NCBI RefSeq assembly: GCF_000327385.1
Contig: NW_008707001.1
Coordinates: forward strand, 824,898-888,897
Source of the DNA: Lottia gigantea
Taxonomy: Eukaryota > Mollusca > Gastropoda > Lottiidae
Direction: 5' to 3'
Length of the DNA: 64,000 nucleotides
This document shows positions 13,501 to 26,111 of this stretch, in pieces (position 1 is the first letter of the stretch; each line of letters opens with the position of its first letter). Position numbers and translations under genes: made by a program. A model generated the notes under the pieces. That model made no database searches, was not told the DNA's origin, and was given only the letters and a program-made list of their open reading frames with translations.

Positions 13501-13896
13501 GACTATACAGATAACTGAAATTGGGCTCTATCAGCTGGTAAAGTAAATATTTAGATGACTATACAGATAGCTGAAATTGGGCTCTATCAGCTGGTAGAGT
13601 AAATATTTAGATGACTATACAGATAGCTGAAATTGAGCTCTATCAGCTGGTATAGTAAATATTTAGATTACTATACAGATAACTGAAATTGAGCTCTATC
13701 AGCTGGTAAAGTAAATATTTAGATGACTATACAGATAGCTGAAATTGAGCTCTATCAGCTGGTATAGTAAATATTTAGATGACTATACAGATAGCTGAAA
13801 TTGAGCTCTATCAGCTGGTATAGTAAATATTTAGATGACTATACAGATAGCTGAAACTGAGCTCTATCAGCTGGTAGAGTAAATATTTAGATGACT
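10571..13896 (+). repeat. 56-bp satellite array with a 17-unit (952-bp) higher-order repeat
   Basis: About 59 head-to-tail copies of a 56-bp unit containing AAGTAAATATTTAGATGACT, AGATAGCTGAAATTGAGCTC and TATCAGCTGGT. Diagnostic variants recur exactly 952 bp apart. GACTATTCAG occurs at 11541, 12493 and 13445, and again at 11877 and 12829; ATTTTGATGA occurs at 11421, 12373 and 13325. The array therefore has a 17-mer higher-order period covering roughly 11.26-13.5 kb, while the first 0.7 kb does not follow it. It separates the chitinase gene from the plus-strand cluster. Confidence 0.97.
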
Positions 13897-14780
13897 TTAT
13901 CAGGTATTTCGAAAAGCGTAAGCATGCTCTGCTTCGCGCGCAGACGTTTATATGGCTTTAAATTTCTGTACTGTACCTTTTCTATTGTTTTATTGTATTG
14001 TTTACTGCTGTATAATAAACTCTGTATTTCTCAATCAGTTGATATTTCGCCTATTATGAATATTTCATCGATTTTACTTATTTTGAAACTGTCCCGACAA
14101 GAAACAATCGTTCTTGTTTAGAGCTAGTCAATTCCATAAATTAGTTTTTAGTCTCCTTTTCATTTGCCATAAGAACCTGGCGTTTATTATACGATTATTC
14201 AGCAAAGGAATAAAAACTGACGATTTTTAAATAAGAACGCATTATTTATATGTCAAGCTTAGAAATCACATTTGTTTTAACGATTCAAAACTATAATAGT
14301 CTAAAATATAGGCAATTACTGAGTGAATCAAGCCCGAGTGTTAAAATAAACCAAACCCGTTATACACAAACCAATCGAGTGACATGTCGTGAATAGAGAT
14401 TTATACAGGTGTAACGGTACACCTTTTCCCCTCCTTAATTTTACCTGTATGTAGGTCACCACAACCGAGAACGGGGCCGTGGATATAGTGTTATATGTGG
14501 TGTATACAACTGTTATTGCCTTGGCGTATAGGTATTATGTATGGTATATAATAGTGATATAGCCGTAGTATATGTATTAGGTATGGTATATAGAAGTGAT
14601 ATTGCTCAGTGTTTATGATATACTCAGGTGTTATAAACCCAGGAAGTTTCATTAGTTACCTGTGGGTGCATGTTCAAAAGTGATTATGATTTAGACCAGT
14701 GAACGTGGTTGTTGCTGTTACGAAAACACAAGTCGTGGACGTAAAAACTATCATTACAAAGTGAAAAGCTGTTTGATAAA
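13897..14780. other. Upstream region of membrane-protein gene 2
   Basis: Unique AT-rich sequence between the satellite and the start codon at 14781. TATA-like strings occur at about 14541-14550 and 14630, but several ATGs lie between them and the start codon, so I cannot place the transcription start. The frame at 13891-14121 starts inside the satellite and is probably chance. Confidence 0.3.
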
Positions 14781-17700
14781 ATGGAGGGAGTAATACTGTC
14801 GATTTTCGGTGTTATTGTCACCTTGTCAGGTAAGAATAGTTGATTAATATTCATATCTTAGTAAATACTCAAATAACAATATAACAGTTTCTTAGAAATA
14901 GTCTTATATACGACAATATAGTATCGATTTTACTGTTATATCTATTTATTTATTTACTACTATATCTAAACTGTTGTATTCATTATGAATTATTCTCTCT
15001 TGTCGTTTCTAAACATTAACTTATCATTGACCTTGTCTTACTAATAGGCCATTTTTACAAGATTATAAATATGTAAAAATTTGAATGTATAGCCTAAAAC
15101 TTAAGAAAGCTAGGGAGGTGGGTGGGGTTGGGCATCTTAAATACTATTACCCATCAAAAGATAAAATTTGTCCTGAAATAATCCAACAAAGAGAGTGAAG
15201 AGGGTGTGGGGGGTGGGGGGGGGGGCAGAGATGTTGGCTGTAAAAACCTTATACAAACCCGTTTTTGGTATAAGACCAATTAAAGATTTGTTTCACAATA
15301 TCGTCCCAATATGAGTAATGATTCAATTCAATAGTTTGAAAACCTCTTTTTTTATAAATTTATGTGATATATGAAAGTAAATAGGGCGTGGACCAACCTA
15401 ACCCTTACTTATCTCAACTTGTACAAAACGTCTCGATACGTTCATTGTAGTGAGAGTTTTTTAAACAGGTCATGGCTGGGTCTCTATTCATAAACCCTAT
15501 TCACCCTCCGGCTAGTGTTTTACGGCTAGTGTTTTATCGGTGTAAAATACGTGAAATTCACATTTCCAAGAAGTAATCAGCAATTGTGTTCACAGCTCAC
15601 CGTCTAAATTTCAGCCTTCAAATCCATGTGTGTCCAGAATAATCCGTAATTGAAAGTTGAAAAGACGACTGTCTTTTCTGGAAACTCTATCATATATAGA
15701 AAAGACATATATAGAAATAGAAAGAGGAAGTACTCTTGGAGTATTTTTGATGGGCTTTTCGTACATTTTTAGTCCTTCTAAAGACTATTTACATATATTC
15801 AAGACTAAAATCAATAATCAATAATCAATAATATTCAAAACCGAAAATGGTGAACCTATTCCTGATAGGGACTCTGCCCTCGAGAAAAAGGGTTGGAGAG
15901 AATGAAAAAAAAATATGTATTTGTTTTCAAAATGGAGAAATCTTGATACATTATCGACTTGCACATTTCCCCCATCGAATACGACAACCGTCTTCATTAG
16001 AACAAAACTATGCAGAAAAATAGACACTAACCCTTCCTCAAATATTTGCATTTATTAGACTCGTTTTTCGTTTACGGATATACTTCCCCGATTTTATCAT
16101 CTTAGTTTAATGGATGTTCTCAGCTTGATACTCATTTTATGAGTTGTATTAAGTTTTGATATTTTTTTTGTGAGCATTCACATTAAATTGTTGAGCTTGT
16201 TCTTTTCATCTTTGATCAAAAATGCAAAGATTCGTGGGATGTAACACTTTAATATTTAATGGGCTTTAAGAATCTACTAACTCTTTTTTGATTTGCGAAC
16301 TACATGGACATGAAAGACTGTCTGATGGACTATTGTCTATTGGTACGAACGAAAATATCGCCCATTGCAATGGAAGAAAAAGTCTAAAAAGGCACGTGGG
16401 TGTAAATATGAAAGGATCAAGTCGACATTGAAATTGTTGTCAGTAATTGTCATATATTTAACAAGTGTATTGTATATATGACAGCCCCAGGGGTAATAAT
16501 AATACAGACTAGTTATGAATAATGACCTGCCAGTGGGCACTATAAAATTACCCTGCATAATAAACATGTACTTAGATAGCTAATACAGAATGAGGGGGTG
16601 GGGAGGGGGGAGGAGAGGACAGATATATAGACAGAAATAGAATGAGGGGTGTTGTGTTTGGCACAGTATTTTCAAGTTTAGACAAACACCTCCAATAAAT
16701 TGTACATGATATAATTGTAAATTTTGTTGAAGTCTTTGAGGAGGTTTGTAGCTTTGTCGATTAGAATGTTAAGAGCGTTATGACGTCATTGGCTCGATAT
16801 TGTTTGCAGGTCCATAACGATGAGTTAAAAAGTTTTTACTGGGGTTGTTATCACCTTGGGTTACCGTTTTTGAGAGTCCACATAGCTAATTTGATTATTG
16901 TGACTTATATAATTTGTTTATTACTACCCTCAATACATATACTGAAACTAAGTCGGATAATACTATTATTATGTTATATAACTCTTTTATATGAAGGTAC
17001 AGGATCTGAGTTTACCACTAAAATATAAAATATCTCAAGAATAGCCCCTATTTTACAAAATAAGATAATGCAAATTATTCTAATCCCCCTCTTTCATTAC
17101 CTAACTAAACATGCTACATATAAATCTGATTAAAAATGCAAATCTAGAATTTTTGTTTCGTTTTTTTTTTCTGGGTTCTACTCCACTTGTCATCCATGAT
17201 CTGACGAAGATATTATACATTTTCTGTTCGGAGTCATTTGATATTCAACCAATCAACTGCTCTATTCAATAAAAGATTCCTATATACTATATTTGAAAAG
17301 TCTGGGATATATGTATTGCTCCATTATCTGCATTAAATGAAAATGCTAATACTTATATGAATAGAAAGTAAATTATGTTATAATGACTTGGAAAAATACC
17401 AGTTTGTCTCATAATGGTGGTTTCCAATGAGTGACCGATCAAGAAAGGTCAAAAAGTCTTTTTTCTTGTTTATTAAGGCTGTACATACATACACATTTAT
17501 GATTGATTAAGAATACATGATAATTCATTAAAAACACCAAATATTCAAATAGTTTGTTTAATTTGAAAAAAAAGAAAAGGAAACCCATCTTTGACAGTGT
17601 TTTCGATGGATTAACACTGATATCAGGTGTCCCTTGTCTTGACATTTCTCATTTATTTTATTTGTTTTTGTCGTGAATCAATCAGGGGCAGGATAAACAA

Positions 17701-20700
17701 ACAGAGCGATAGAATAGTACACTGGACAGATATTTTGGTTGTCAACTATGAGACCCCCCCCCCCCCCCCCCCCCNNNNNNNNNNNNNNNNNNNNNNNNNN
17801 NNNNNNNNNNNNNNNNNNNNNNNNNNNNNNNNNNNNNNNNNNNNNNNNNNNNNNNNNNNNNNNNNNNNNNNNNNNNNNNNNNNNNNNNNNNNNNNNNNNN
17901 NNNNNNNNNNNNNNNNNNNNNNNNNNNNNNNTGTAGGATAAACAAACAGGAAATTATTGGTAGTTGCCCTCTGTTAGCCTCGTTTTCTCTAACTTCTCGA
18001 GATGAATTGAACAGGGATATAGTAAACAGAGCTCTGGACAGAGATTAAGGTTGCCAGTCCCATCCCCCCCCCCATCCCCTCCCCCAATTCTGAATTAAGC
18101 AGTGTAGAATAAACAAACAGAGCATTAATACTACATTCAACAGAGATTTTGGTTGTCATCTGTTCGGTTCCTCTTCTATAACTCACGGGTACTCGTTTGA
18201 TTGTCTAATCAGAACGACTAGGTTTTTCCTAAATAAACTGATTTTAAACTGTAAACAGATCCCCTGATATTTATTTATTCATTTATAACCTGTATTAATG
18301 CTGTATTATTTCAGGAGTACTATGTGAAGAGATTGGTGATATTAATGGTATTGTAGCAGCGTCTGTTGTAGGATTCTTTTTGTTATGTATTGTCATAGCT
18401 ATGATAGTAGTTGGTATATTCTGGTGAGTGTACTCATGAGTATATTTTAGTAATATGATTGTAATGTGTCTGTCGAGAGCGTCGCAAATCGAATAGTCAG
18501 TGGTCTTGATACTGAAACACTCAAAGGTTACTCCTTTCAGACTTTTACTAAAGGAATACTACCACTTAAAATGATCATATAATTAATTAATTAATTAATT
18601 AACTGTTTACTACGGTGGCTCACATATGACATAATTATCACCTAGGTGAAAATTCAAGTATGTCTTATGTGAGCCACCGTATTTTACAGATCTTGTAACA
18701 ATTCTTGTGCCCCGAATACAATGGCGATTGTTCACTGTAAAGGTTACCATGGATGCATGGATCTGATAAAATAAGTTTAAATTTTTGCAGGGATAAATGG
18801 TTTTCAAAATATCAAAGATGGCGTGGAAAGATAAAGGTGCCACGTCACATCATCGAGCAGAGGAAAAAACGAAAACAGGCGGAGAAAACTCTTTCAGAAA
18901 AATCTTTAGTTGCTAATGGTCACGGTAGAATGCCTACAGCAGAACCAGATTCAAGTAGGTTCTTATTTTAACGTACAGCTCGTGTAGATAGCCAGTTGTT
19001 GTAAGCATAGGTACAGGAAGTGGTGACTATTGGATGACATTTCATCACTCTTTTTACAAAATTCCCATCATTGCATACTGGATGGAGTTGAAATTCTACG
19101 CTGCAATGCAAAGAAGTTAGACGAATATCTTCCACTCTTGTATACTCCATGGTGTTACAAATGTAGTAGGCCTAATCCATTACAAACACAACACAGAAGC
19201 GTCAACCCATGATGCCATTCGTTCAATAAGTATAATAGAACGAATATGACATACATTCCATTTCGTTCCATGTTTGAATTGTGTTAATTATTTTTGTTGC
19301 TTTATTTTTTAATTTGATTATAAATTCTATTCGTTTCATGTATAAACTATATTCTATATTTGATTATTGTATTGTTTTATTTTTTTCAGAATCGTGGGTA
19401 GAAGGATGGTGAGTGTTTATTTCATTTTCATCTAAATTTCGAATTTATAATAAACTAACGAAAATATTATTAGCTGTGCATGATTCTTAAATAATGCGTA
19501 ATATATATATATATATATATATAGCCTAACTTAATCAAAAACTTACACCCACTTCTAAAAACAAGATCTAAGTTTCCACTAAGTGTCTAAAGGTTACCAT
19601 ATTTTTCTTTATGCTATTCTTAAAGTGCTCGTTTCATGCTTGTTGGAATTGAAATATTATCACTCCTCCTAGCATATCAAAATTCAACCAACTTAATCGA
19701 CATTCAGGGCTGTGGATTTTTAGTTTCTCTCTAATCCGAAACATCTTCCTCTATTCCAGCCTCTGATAGCTATTTTGACAGTTGTCGGCTGGAGAAAGGA
19801 CAGAAAAACGTGTTCCTGTTTTAGGGGGATTTTCTGCTAGAATAAAGGCAGATGTTTCAGACTTGTTTCTCTTAAATATTAACCTTGAATTTTCTACCAT
19901 CTTTGCCTTGTTTACAGGGTATATAATGGTCGGGATAGGTAAGACTATATCACATATTGTGTTTGTCTGTCCAATATAGTAGCTTATCCCCATCCCTAGT
20001 CTCAACCACCCATCCAATTTTGAAAGAAAAATAAAAATATTTTTGAAATATAAGTGTTGCAGATTTTTGGTAAAACTGATTTTTTAAGTTCCCAAATTCA
20101 GTATAACAATAATTTGTCTTATTTTGTGTTTTTCATTTATGTAGATTTAGAATAGTTTTCTCCTTTTCCGTCTCTCAAACGCCATTTTATGCTTCCGTGT
20201 ACATCACCTTGTTTAAATACAATATGTTTATATCAATAGACACGGCAACTTCTCTTTTTCTTGCACATTCCCAAATTCTTTGGATGAAAATAATCATAAT
20301 TGTGCCATTTGTATTGAAAATTTTACAACAGGGCAATGTGAAATTATTTTGGGAACGTAATCATTTTACATTTTATTCCTCCATTTTGAAATAATCAATT
20401 GAGTACAGTAGACATATAGTAAATTCTTTCTTTTTGCTTCTTTGATATCTATACTTTGTTACTTTGCTGCACAGTGTTTCCAATATATAGCAAATTTATA
20501 GCAAATTTATAGCAAATTTAAGGCAAATTTATAGCAAATTTAAGGCAAATCTATAAAAATTTTATAGCAAATTTTGTAGCAATTTATAGCATATTTATAG
20601 CAAATTTTAGCACATCTACAAAGTCTATATATTGGGTTTTGCTTCTCTCCTTTATTTTTTAGAAGGCTTGTCTTAGTTCATCTAATTTGATGCCATTGTG

Positions 20701-23700
20701 CCTAGAAAAACCTTTTCACCTTTCCTTAAATAGTTTAGTAATACCCCTATGCTAAGTATACAATGCTGTAGATATTTATTTTTCCTTTATGGGTGGAAGG
20801 CTTCCTCTAGAATAGTCAATCAACTTCTATGTTTTTTCACTATCAGATAGTATTTTAGAACATCACTCTATATCTGAACCTTAGAATACTCGACTAGAAA
20901 CTTTACTAAGTTGTTTAAATAGCCTAGTACAGTTAGATCTAAGATAAAATAAGATAAGATTTATTGCATATACGCCTCTTGTGGACAACATACAAATATA
21001 AAAACACTAATTTGAAAAGATTGTATAAGGATATGAGTATAAAATATAAATATATATATTGTACATGTGGAGTAAACATCAAAACAACAGCAATAGAAAT
21101 AACATAAACAAAGCGCAGGATCTATGTATCATTCGTTTTTATCGTTTTCGAATATTTTTTTAACAAATGTACGGTCACAGTGGGACAACTAAACCGATAC
21201 TAAATCGATACAGACGAAGATAATTCTGCCATCTTGGCAAAATTTCCCTCATTGCAAACTGAAGCAGAAGATTTGGACATAAATCTCGATTTCATTTTAT
21301 TTTATAGTTATCAAAAGATCGTATAAATATCTGCCCGATGATTCACCCCACCAGTTAGTTTGTAATTTCACCACCCTATCTTTATAAATGAAGATATCAA
21401 AATCTTTTAATTCTTTTTATTGCCACTATTCAGATTCACTGAAATAAGTCGAGTTTGTTATTGCCGATCTTTCGTTTTGTTTGAAAAATTGATAATTATT
21501 TTTAGAATGTTCAAAAGGTGAGGGTTACGTAGGACGGACGTTGCCCCCATTCGTCAATATTTTGCTCCGTTTTACTAATACTAGGCGTGACCACTTCAAC
21601 TATTTTATCAGGTTGATGACTGGCTAAATCAAAATTAGGATTCAAAATCAAATACAAACTCAAGATCTTTCGTGCTAGTGAAATTAGAGGCTGGTGGATC
21701 ATCACTAGAACCTAATATACACAAATATACTAAAATTCATTTATTAAGTTATACTGCATCACGACAATTGCCTTGTATTGGACCATTTCTTTAAAATAAA
21801 AGTGCACGTGGTTTTTATACATCTCTGATCTTGGAGCTGATTGCATTCGCATCTTTATAGTTGTTTAGTTTCTTTCAAATTTAATTTTATCAACATTAAA
21901 TAACAGAGCTTCTCTATATTGCTGTACAGTAAAAAAGGATACAAAGAAATACATTTTGTCTGTATAATGAGTTGGTTCATGCGTATATAGGTCTCATACC
22001 CTGCAACCAGATACAGGTAGCTTCATAATTTGAGGTTTTTTTGTATTCGTTCCACTTGGGTTGTTTATATTCTGATTGAAAATAACTTTTTAAAAAACGA
22101 TTCGCTCAAATCACACGAAACCTCCTGCTTGGCTCCCTTTTAAAAATATTATTTGTTAATGTTATTTCGCTTCATTAAATTCAAAAGAGGTCTTTTAATC
22201 AGTCTGATTGAATTGCAGTTCTAGATGATTTCGTTTCATATTTTTTTTTCTGTAGGTTACTGAACTGGCCTTACGTTATCTCACAAATTTTAAAACTCAA
22301 TTTCGCGAATCATGGATCAAATGAATCGAAAGCTGCCGGAATTTTTACTTACCAATAAAAACAGTTTTACAATATATGATGTATATGCCCTAGAATTCAT
22401 GCATTACACAACAATGACGTCAGATCACGAATGCCTAGAAAAATACTTCAGAAATTACTCGTTAAAGCTGCGTCATAAGCAATTATTTCAACTAGTAGCG
22501 TAAACCCGGAAGTACTATTTTAAATCCAACGTTTTTTATGTATTAATGGGTAAAGCATGGCGTGATTAGCCAAATATGATAGGCTTGTCGGGTCAAATAC
22601 TCAAAACTAAGGAACCGAGACGAAATTAAATATACACCAAGTGGGAAACGCTATTTTAAATCCAGAATGTTTTTGTATTAATGGGTACGGTATTATCAGA
22701 TATTCAATCAGGAAGCACAATTTAAAAATCATGTTTTATTTTAGTAGGGATAGGTATAAAAGAGTTAGTCTCGTATAAGACTGAACCCTAGCAAGTTATT
22801 TAAATTAGTCTTGCAACCGGGAAGTACATTTTAAATCATAGCCTATTCTTTGTATCAGTGAGTACAGTATAATTTATTAGCCTGTTATAATAATAGGCTT
22901 GTAGATAAATTATTTACTTGCTTACTAAGTGTGAAAGATTAATCTTAAGATGTTCTATGTTTTATATTTGTCCTATGTTTTATATTTGTCCTATGTTTTA
23001 TATTTGTCCTATGAAATATGAGCTACTGTCAAGAAGACAAGATAAATAAGGAGTGTATCATTATATTTCAACTAGGAAGAGATATTTCTCTTCAACTTAA
23101 ATTTGATCAAATTACATAAAAAGTGCCTAAATTCTCTATTGTACGGTGGTTCGTTTAGGACATAATTAGTTGAATATTTCCTAAGCTAGCCACCATAGAA
23201 TTGTTATATATTTGAAAATATCATAAAAGCTAGCAGAAAATTTTACTAAGTCATGCATGTGGTGTATCATTAACTTGTAGCTAGGAAGAGATTTTCTAAA
23301 AACAAAATTAAATTTGATCAAATTACATGAAAATACAATCTTTTTTGTACGGTGTTCCTTTTGGGCCATAATTCGTTGAATATTTCCTTAACGAACCAGG
23401 ATGCTTAGGACGTTATTGATTACACGTAATTACGGCCTAGATATACTACCGTATTATTATTACAGCTTTTGAAAAGTATTATAATGAGCTACAATGAGTT
23501 AGCATGTCCTTAGAAAAATTTTAATAGAGCATGCAAGGAATGTATTATTATTGTACACCTTGAAAGAGATAATTTGATCCGGTAAGCCTACACTATGAAG
23601 CCTATCATTAATAGCTTTCAAGGAAGATTAATATTAGACTTGTGTACTCGTCTCTCTTACAGATCATTAAATTTATCTGTTGGTATTTCATGTTTTTTGC

Positions 23701-26111
23701 AAATTTGAATTATAAATGCCTTGAAATGTAATAATACAAACAGGGATAGGATAGGATAGGATAGTAGGATAGGATAGGATAGGATAGGATAGGATAGGAT
23801 AGGATAGGATAGGATAGGATAGGATAGGATAGGATAGGATAGGATAGGATAGGATAGGAGATAGATAGATAGATTGATAGAATACGATAGAATACGATAG
23901 AATACGATAGGATACGATAGGATAGACAGATAGATTCATTCCTTTTAATATCCACAGTTAGTTATTTAGTTATAGGGCATGAAGTTCAGGGCGTTTATAT
24001 CTGTACTTATTAAAATATTACATTAGGATCGTACGACCTCTTTAACTTTCAATAACAATACAGAGTCACATGTACGAAATATTAAAAACCGGTTTGATAG
24101 TTGAAAGGGATATAAATATTTGTTTTAAAGATGATAGAGCTCAGTTTCAGCTATCTGTATAGTCATCTAAATATTTACTTTACCAGCTGATAGAGCTCAA
24201 TTTTAGCTATCTGTATAGTCATCTAAATATTTACTTTACCAGTTGATAGAACTCTATTTCAGCTATCTGTATAGTCAACTAAATATTTACTATACCAGCT
24301 GATAGAACTCAATTTCAGCTATCTGTATAGTCATCTAAATATTTACTATACCAGCTGATAGAACTCTATTTCAGCTATCTGTATAGTCATCTAAATATTT
24401 ACTTTACTAGCTGATAGAACTCTATTTCAGCTATCTGTATAGTCATCTAAATATTTACTTTACCAGCTGATCCTTTTGCCATACCTCTTGACATTGGTCT
24501 TTACCGAATTATCCGTACCCATTTACAGCTTGGTACATTGGCAACGCAAATAATATATAGTCGTTTACATTTCCTTTAAATCATAAAATGGCGCCTATAT
24601 CTTCACCGAGCTTACTACCGATGCGCCTTGACGATTTTTAAGAAAACTTTGAATTTTTTAAGATGTCAATGGAGATATAGATCATAATATATATAAGTCA
24701 CAGGCATTTTCTTATAGAATTTATTATTTTCATAGACTGTAATACCGTTAAAGTGTAGCTACTGCAGAAACCTTTTCTATAAAATAATCTTTAATCAATG
24801 AGATAGACATCTTATTTCAAATTCAGTAGAGTTCAAAATAGATAGAGCGTGGCTTCATGAATCTTTTTTGAACGGTTCAAATTGTTAACAGAGGTTGCAT
24901 TTTTTGAGATTATTTTAATTGATCCAATTGTCATTTTCAGGATTTTTTTTTAGATGATTTGGGTCATGTGATTGGTCTAAATCCTTTCTAAAATTAGTTT
25001 TATTATCCAATCAGATGACTGTATTTCTTAAAAATCTGGATTTTATCTAGGCCCTACGTTATATTATCAAGAATTACGACTTTCACTCGCCGACCGTAAT
25101 TAGAACTCATGACCACCATTTTCCAGACTATCCGGGTTTCATAGAGTATGAAAAGGGTAGATCTAGAGAAAGCAAACTAACTCACGGTTCCACTATCAGA
25201 GCCATGGAACTAAAATAATCATTGTTCTTTTATAATTTCAGGAACAGTGGAAGAGAATATGAAGAAAAGGTGAGAAAAATGGGTTATTGTAAGGGTTTAG
25301 GGGTTGAGGATCTACATCAATCAATCGCTAGGATTCTGTAAATGTAAAGATGAGCCCGCATATCCCTCCTGATAAAATCATGCAGTCTAACGAACTTCCG
25401 GTTTTTTAAGATCTGCCACACCATGCATAATCAGAGTTACGTCCCTTCTCTTTTGGAAACGTATGATAAACGTAGTATTTTGTACCATGCAGGCCAATTT
25501 ATGAACCTCTCTCCGAAGATTAAAGCCTTCTTCTTGTTCTAACACATCTAAACATCAATGTTTCCCCTTGGCCCTGTCCTTTTCATGATAGTTTTCTAAC
25601 AATGATCTTCAGAAGCCGAGTAGATGAGGTGGTTTTAGAGATAAACGCCTGTTCGCTAGCGGAAGATGGCGTTGACTAATGTCGTTGCCCTGTTGCTTTT
25701 ATTTCCCTAGCAATAAAAAGGTAGAAAAAGCAGGAGGTAGCCTAAAACTTTATTTCTTTTCATTTAATCTTATTGCAGGTAAACACCATAAATCTAGAAC
25801 CGGAAGAGGAATACCGTATCGAGGCTGAAATAGTTGATAACGAGGCTCTAGACTTGGGTCCATACAGAAAACAGCCTGATATGCCTAATACACTGGTAAC
25901 GAGTGTGTCAGACCAGCGGTCGGAGCCAACCCTTCAGTCGCAGCAACCCTACCAATCGGAGCAGCCCCAGGAAACCGAGCAACCTCTATATTCTGTTGTT
26001 GACCGAGCTAGCAAAAAATCAAACGCTAATGGCGCCGCTCGACATACGTACGAGGAAACCGAAACGTCATTTTCAGCTTTGACGTCAGACCCTGATGTTG
26101 TGATAATGTAA
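14781..26111 (+). CDS. Single-pass membrane protein with minimal ectodomain and Tyr-rich tail (gene 2)
   Basis: Spliced model: 14781-14829, 18315-18423, 18791-18954, 19390-19408, 25242-25269, 25779-26111; all introns GT-AG, phases 1-2-1-2-0, 233 aa. Residues 1-17 are a hydrophobic signal peptide. Only about 10 residues follow (GVLCEEIGDING, one Cys), then a membrane helix at about 29-52 ending VGIFW. The tail begins strongly basic (RKKRK near 77-81) and becomes acidic, with tyrosines in REYEEKV (Y120), EEEYRIE (Y135), PLYSVVD and HTYEET. A Gln/Pro/Ser stretch lies between Y152 and PLYSVVD. I do not recognise a named family. Exon 2 (109 nt) and all phases match gene 3. The inferred role is a membrane-anchored signalling adaptor that pairs with another receptor. 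Caution: intron 1 (3.5 kb) contains an assembly gap that could hide an ectodomain exon. The exon 4-5 intron is 5.8 kb. Confidence 0.75.
15585..15860 (+). mobile_element. MITE family C copy (diverged)
   Basis: It shares long blocks with 56308-56652, such as AAATCCATGTGTGTCCAGAA, GAAAAGACATATATA, ATTTTCGTACATTT-like sequence, GACTATTTACATAT and AACCGAAAATGG-like sequence. Its ends are worn and no target duplication is clear. It lies in intron 1 of gene 2. Confidence 0.6.
17338..17592 (+). mobile_element. MITE family B copy, 5' end worn
   Basis: It shares AAATGCTAATACTTATATGA, CCAATGAGTGACCGATCAAG and TGATAATTCATTAAAAACAC with the copies at 36470-36742 and 62212-62560. It ends in AAAGGAAACCCATCTTT, the family's terminal repeat. 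The opposite terminal repeat is not recognisable. Confidence 0.7.
17680..18176 (+). repeat. Degenerate tandem repeat interrupted by an assembly gap
   Basis: Three diverged units share GGATAAACAAACAGAG-like and GGACAGAGATTTTGGTTGTC-like segments, each followed by a C-rich run (17752-17774 and around 18064). The sequence gap begins directly after a C homopolymer, a common cause of assembly failure. Confidence 0.6.
17775..17931. other. Assembly gap (157 N)
   Basis: The gap is a run of N in intron 1 of gene 2, flanked by a C homopolymer and by copies of the local tandem repeat. Its true length is unknown. Any translation across it is meaningless. Confidence 0.99.
18611..18681. mobile_element. 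Short palindromic MITE-like element
   Basis: This is a near-perfect 71-bp palindrome whose arms begin TACGGTGGCTCACATA and end TATGTGAGCCACCGTA. A relative occurs at 23142-23197 (TACGGTGGTTCG to CCACCATA). The TA at each outer edge would fit Tc1/mariner-type insertion. It has no coding capacity and lies in intron 2 of gene 2. Confidence 0.6.
19500..19524. repeat. TA dinucleotide microsatellite
   Basis: A run of alternating T and A just downstream of micro-exon 4 of gene 2. Confidence 0.9.
19735..19800 (+). repeat. Half copy of the palindromic repeat at 43721-43842
   Basis: It contains CTCTATTCCAGCCTCTGATA followed by GCTATTTTGACAGTTGTC, matching one arm and part of the centre of the palindrome at 43721-43842. 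It lies in intron 4 of gene 2. Confidence 0.55.
20484..20612 (+). repeat. 12-bp AT-rich minisatellite
   Basis: Imperfect tandem copies of ATAGCAAATTTA, about ten units with variants, in the 5.8-kb intron 4 of gene 2. Confidence 0.85.
21200..21303 (+). repeat. Degenerate SINE 3' fragment
   Basis: Recognisable by CATCTTGGCAAAATTTCCCT, CATTGCAAACTG and a final TTTCATTTTATTTTA tail, matching the 3' part of the SINE at 38808-39135. The middle is partly deleted. Confidence 0.55.
22953..23013 (+). repeat. 18-bp minisatellite
   Basis: About 3.4 copies of TCCTATGTTTTATATTTG. Confidence 0.9.
23070..23400 (+). repeat. Local duplication carrying two copies of a small palindromic element
   Basis: Two blocks, 23070-23200 and about 23278-23400, share AGGAAGAGAT, AAATTTGATCAAATTACAT, TTGTACGGTG and TTGAATATTTCC. 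The first holds the TACGGTGG...CCACCATA palindrome and the second a worn version. I read this as a tandem duplication in intron 4 of gene 2. Confidence 0.55.
23743..23935 (+). repeat. GGATA pentanucleotide microsatellite
   Basis: About 23 copies of GGATA with one register break near 23765, grading into GATA and GAATACGATA repeats. Because 5 bp is not a multiple of 3, the long minus-strand frames here (repeating SYPIL) arise only from repeat composition and are not genes. Confidence 0.97.
24132..24474 (-). repeat. Inverted six-unit outpost of the 56-bp satellite
   Basis: About six copies of the reverse complement of the 10571-13896 satellite unit (CAGCTATCTGTATAGTCATC, TAAATATTTACTTTACCAGC). 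They sit 10 kb from the main array, in opposite orientation, in intron 4 of gene 2. The units carry the main array's variants, such as ACTATACCAGC versus ACTTTACCAGC. Confidence 0.95.

Noticed and set aside
10571-13896. CRISPR-like array
   Set aside because: The units are contiguous with no unique spacers; a eukaryotic satellite.
17627-17945. Frames crossing the N run
   Set aside because: They translate unknown bases and a C homopolymer.
23688-23955. Minus-strand frames rich in SYPIL repeats
   Set aside because: Produced by the GGATA microsatellite; pure repeat composition.
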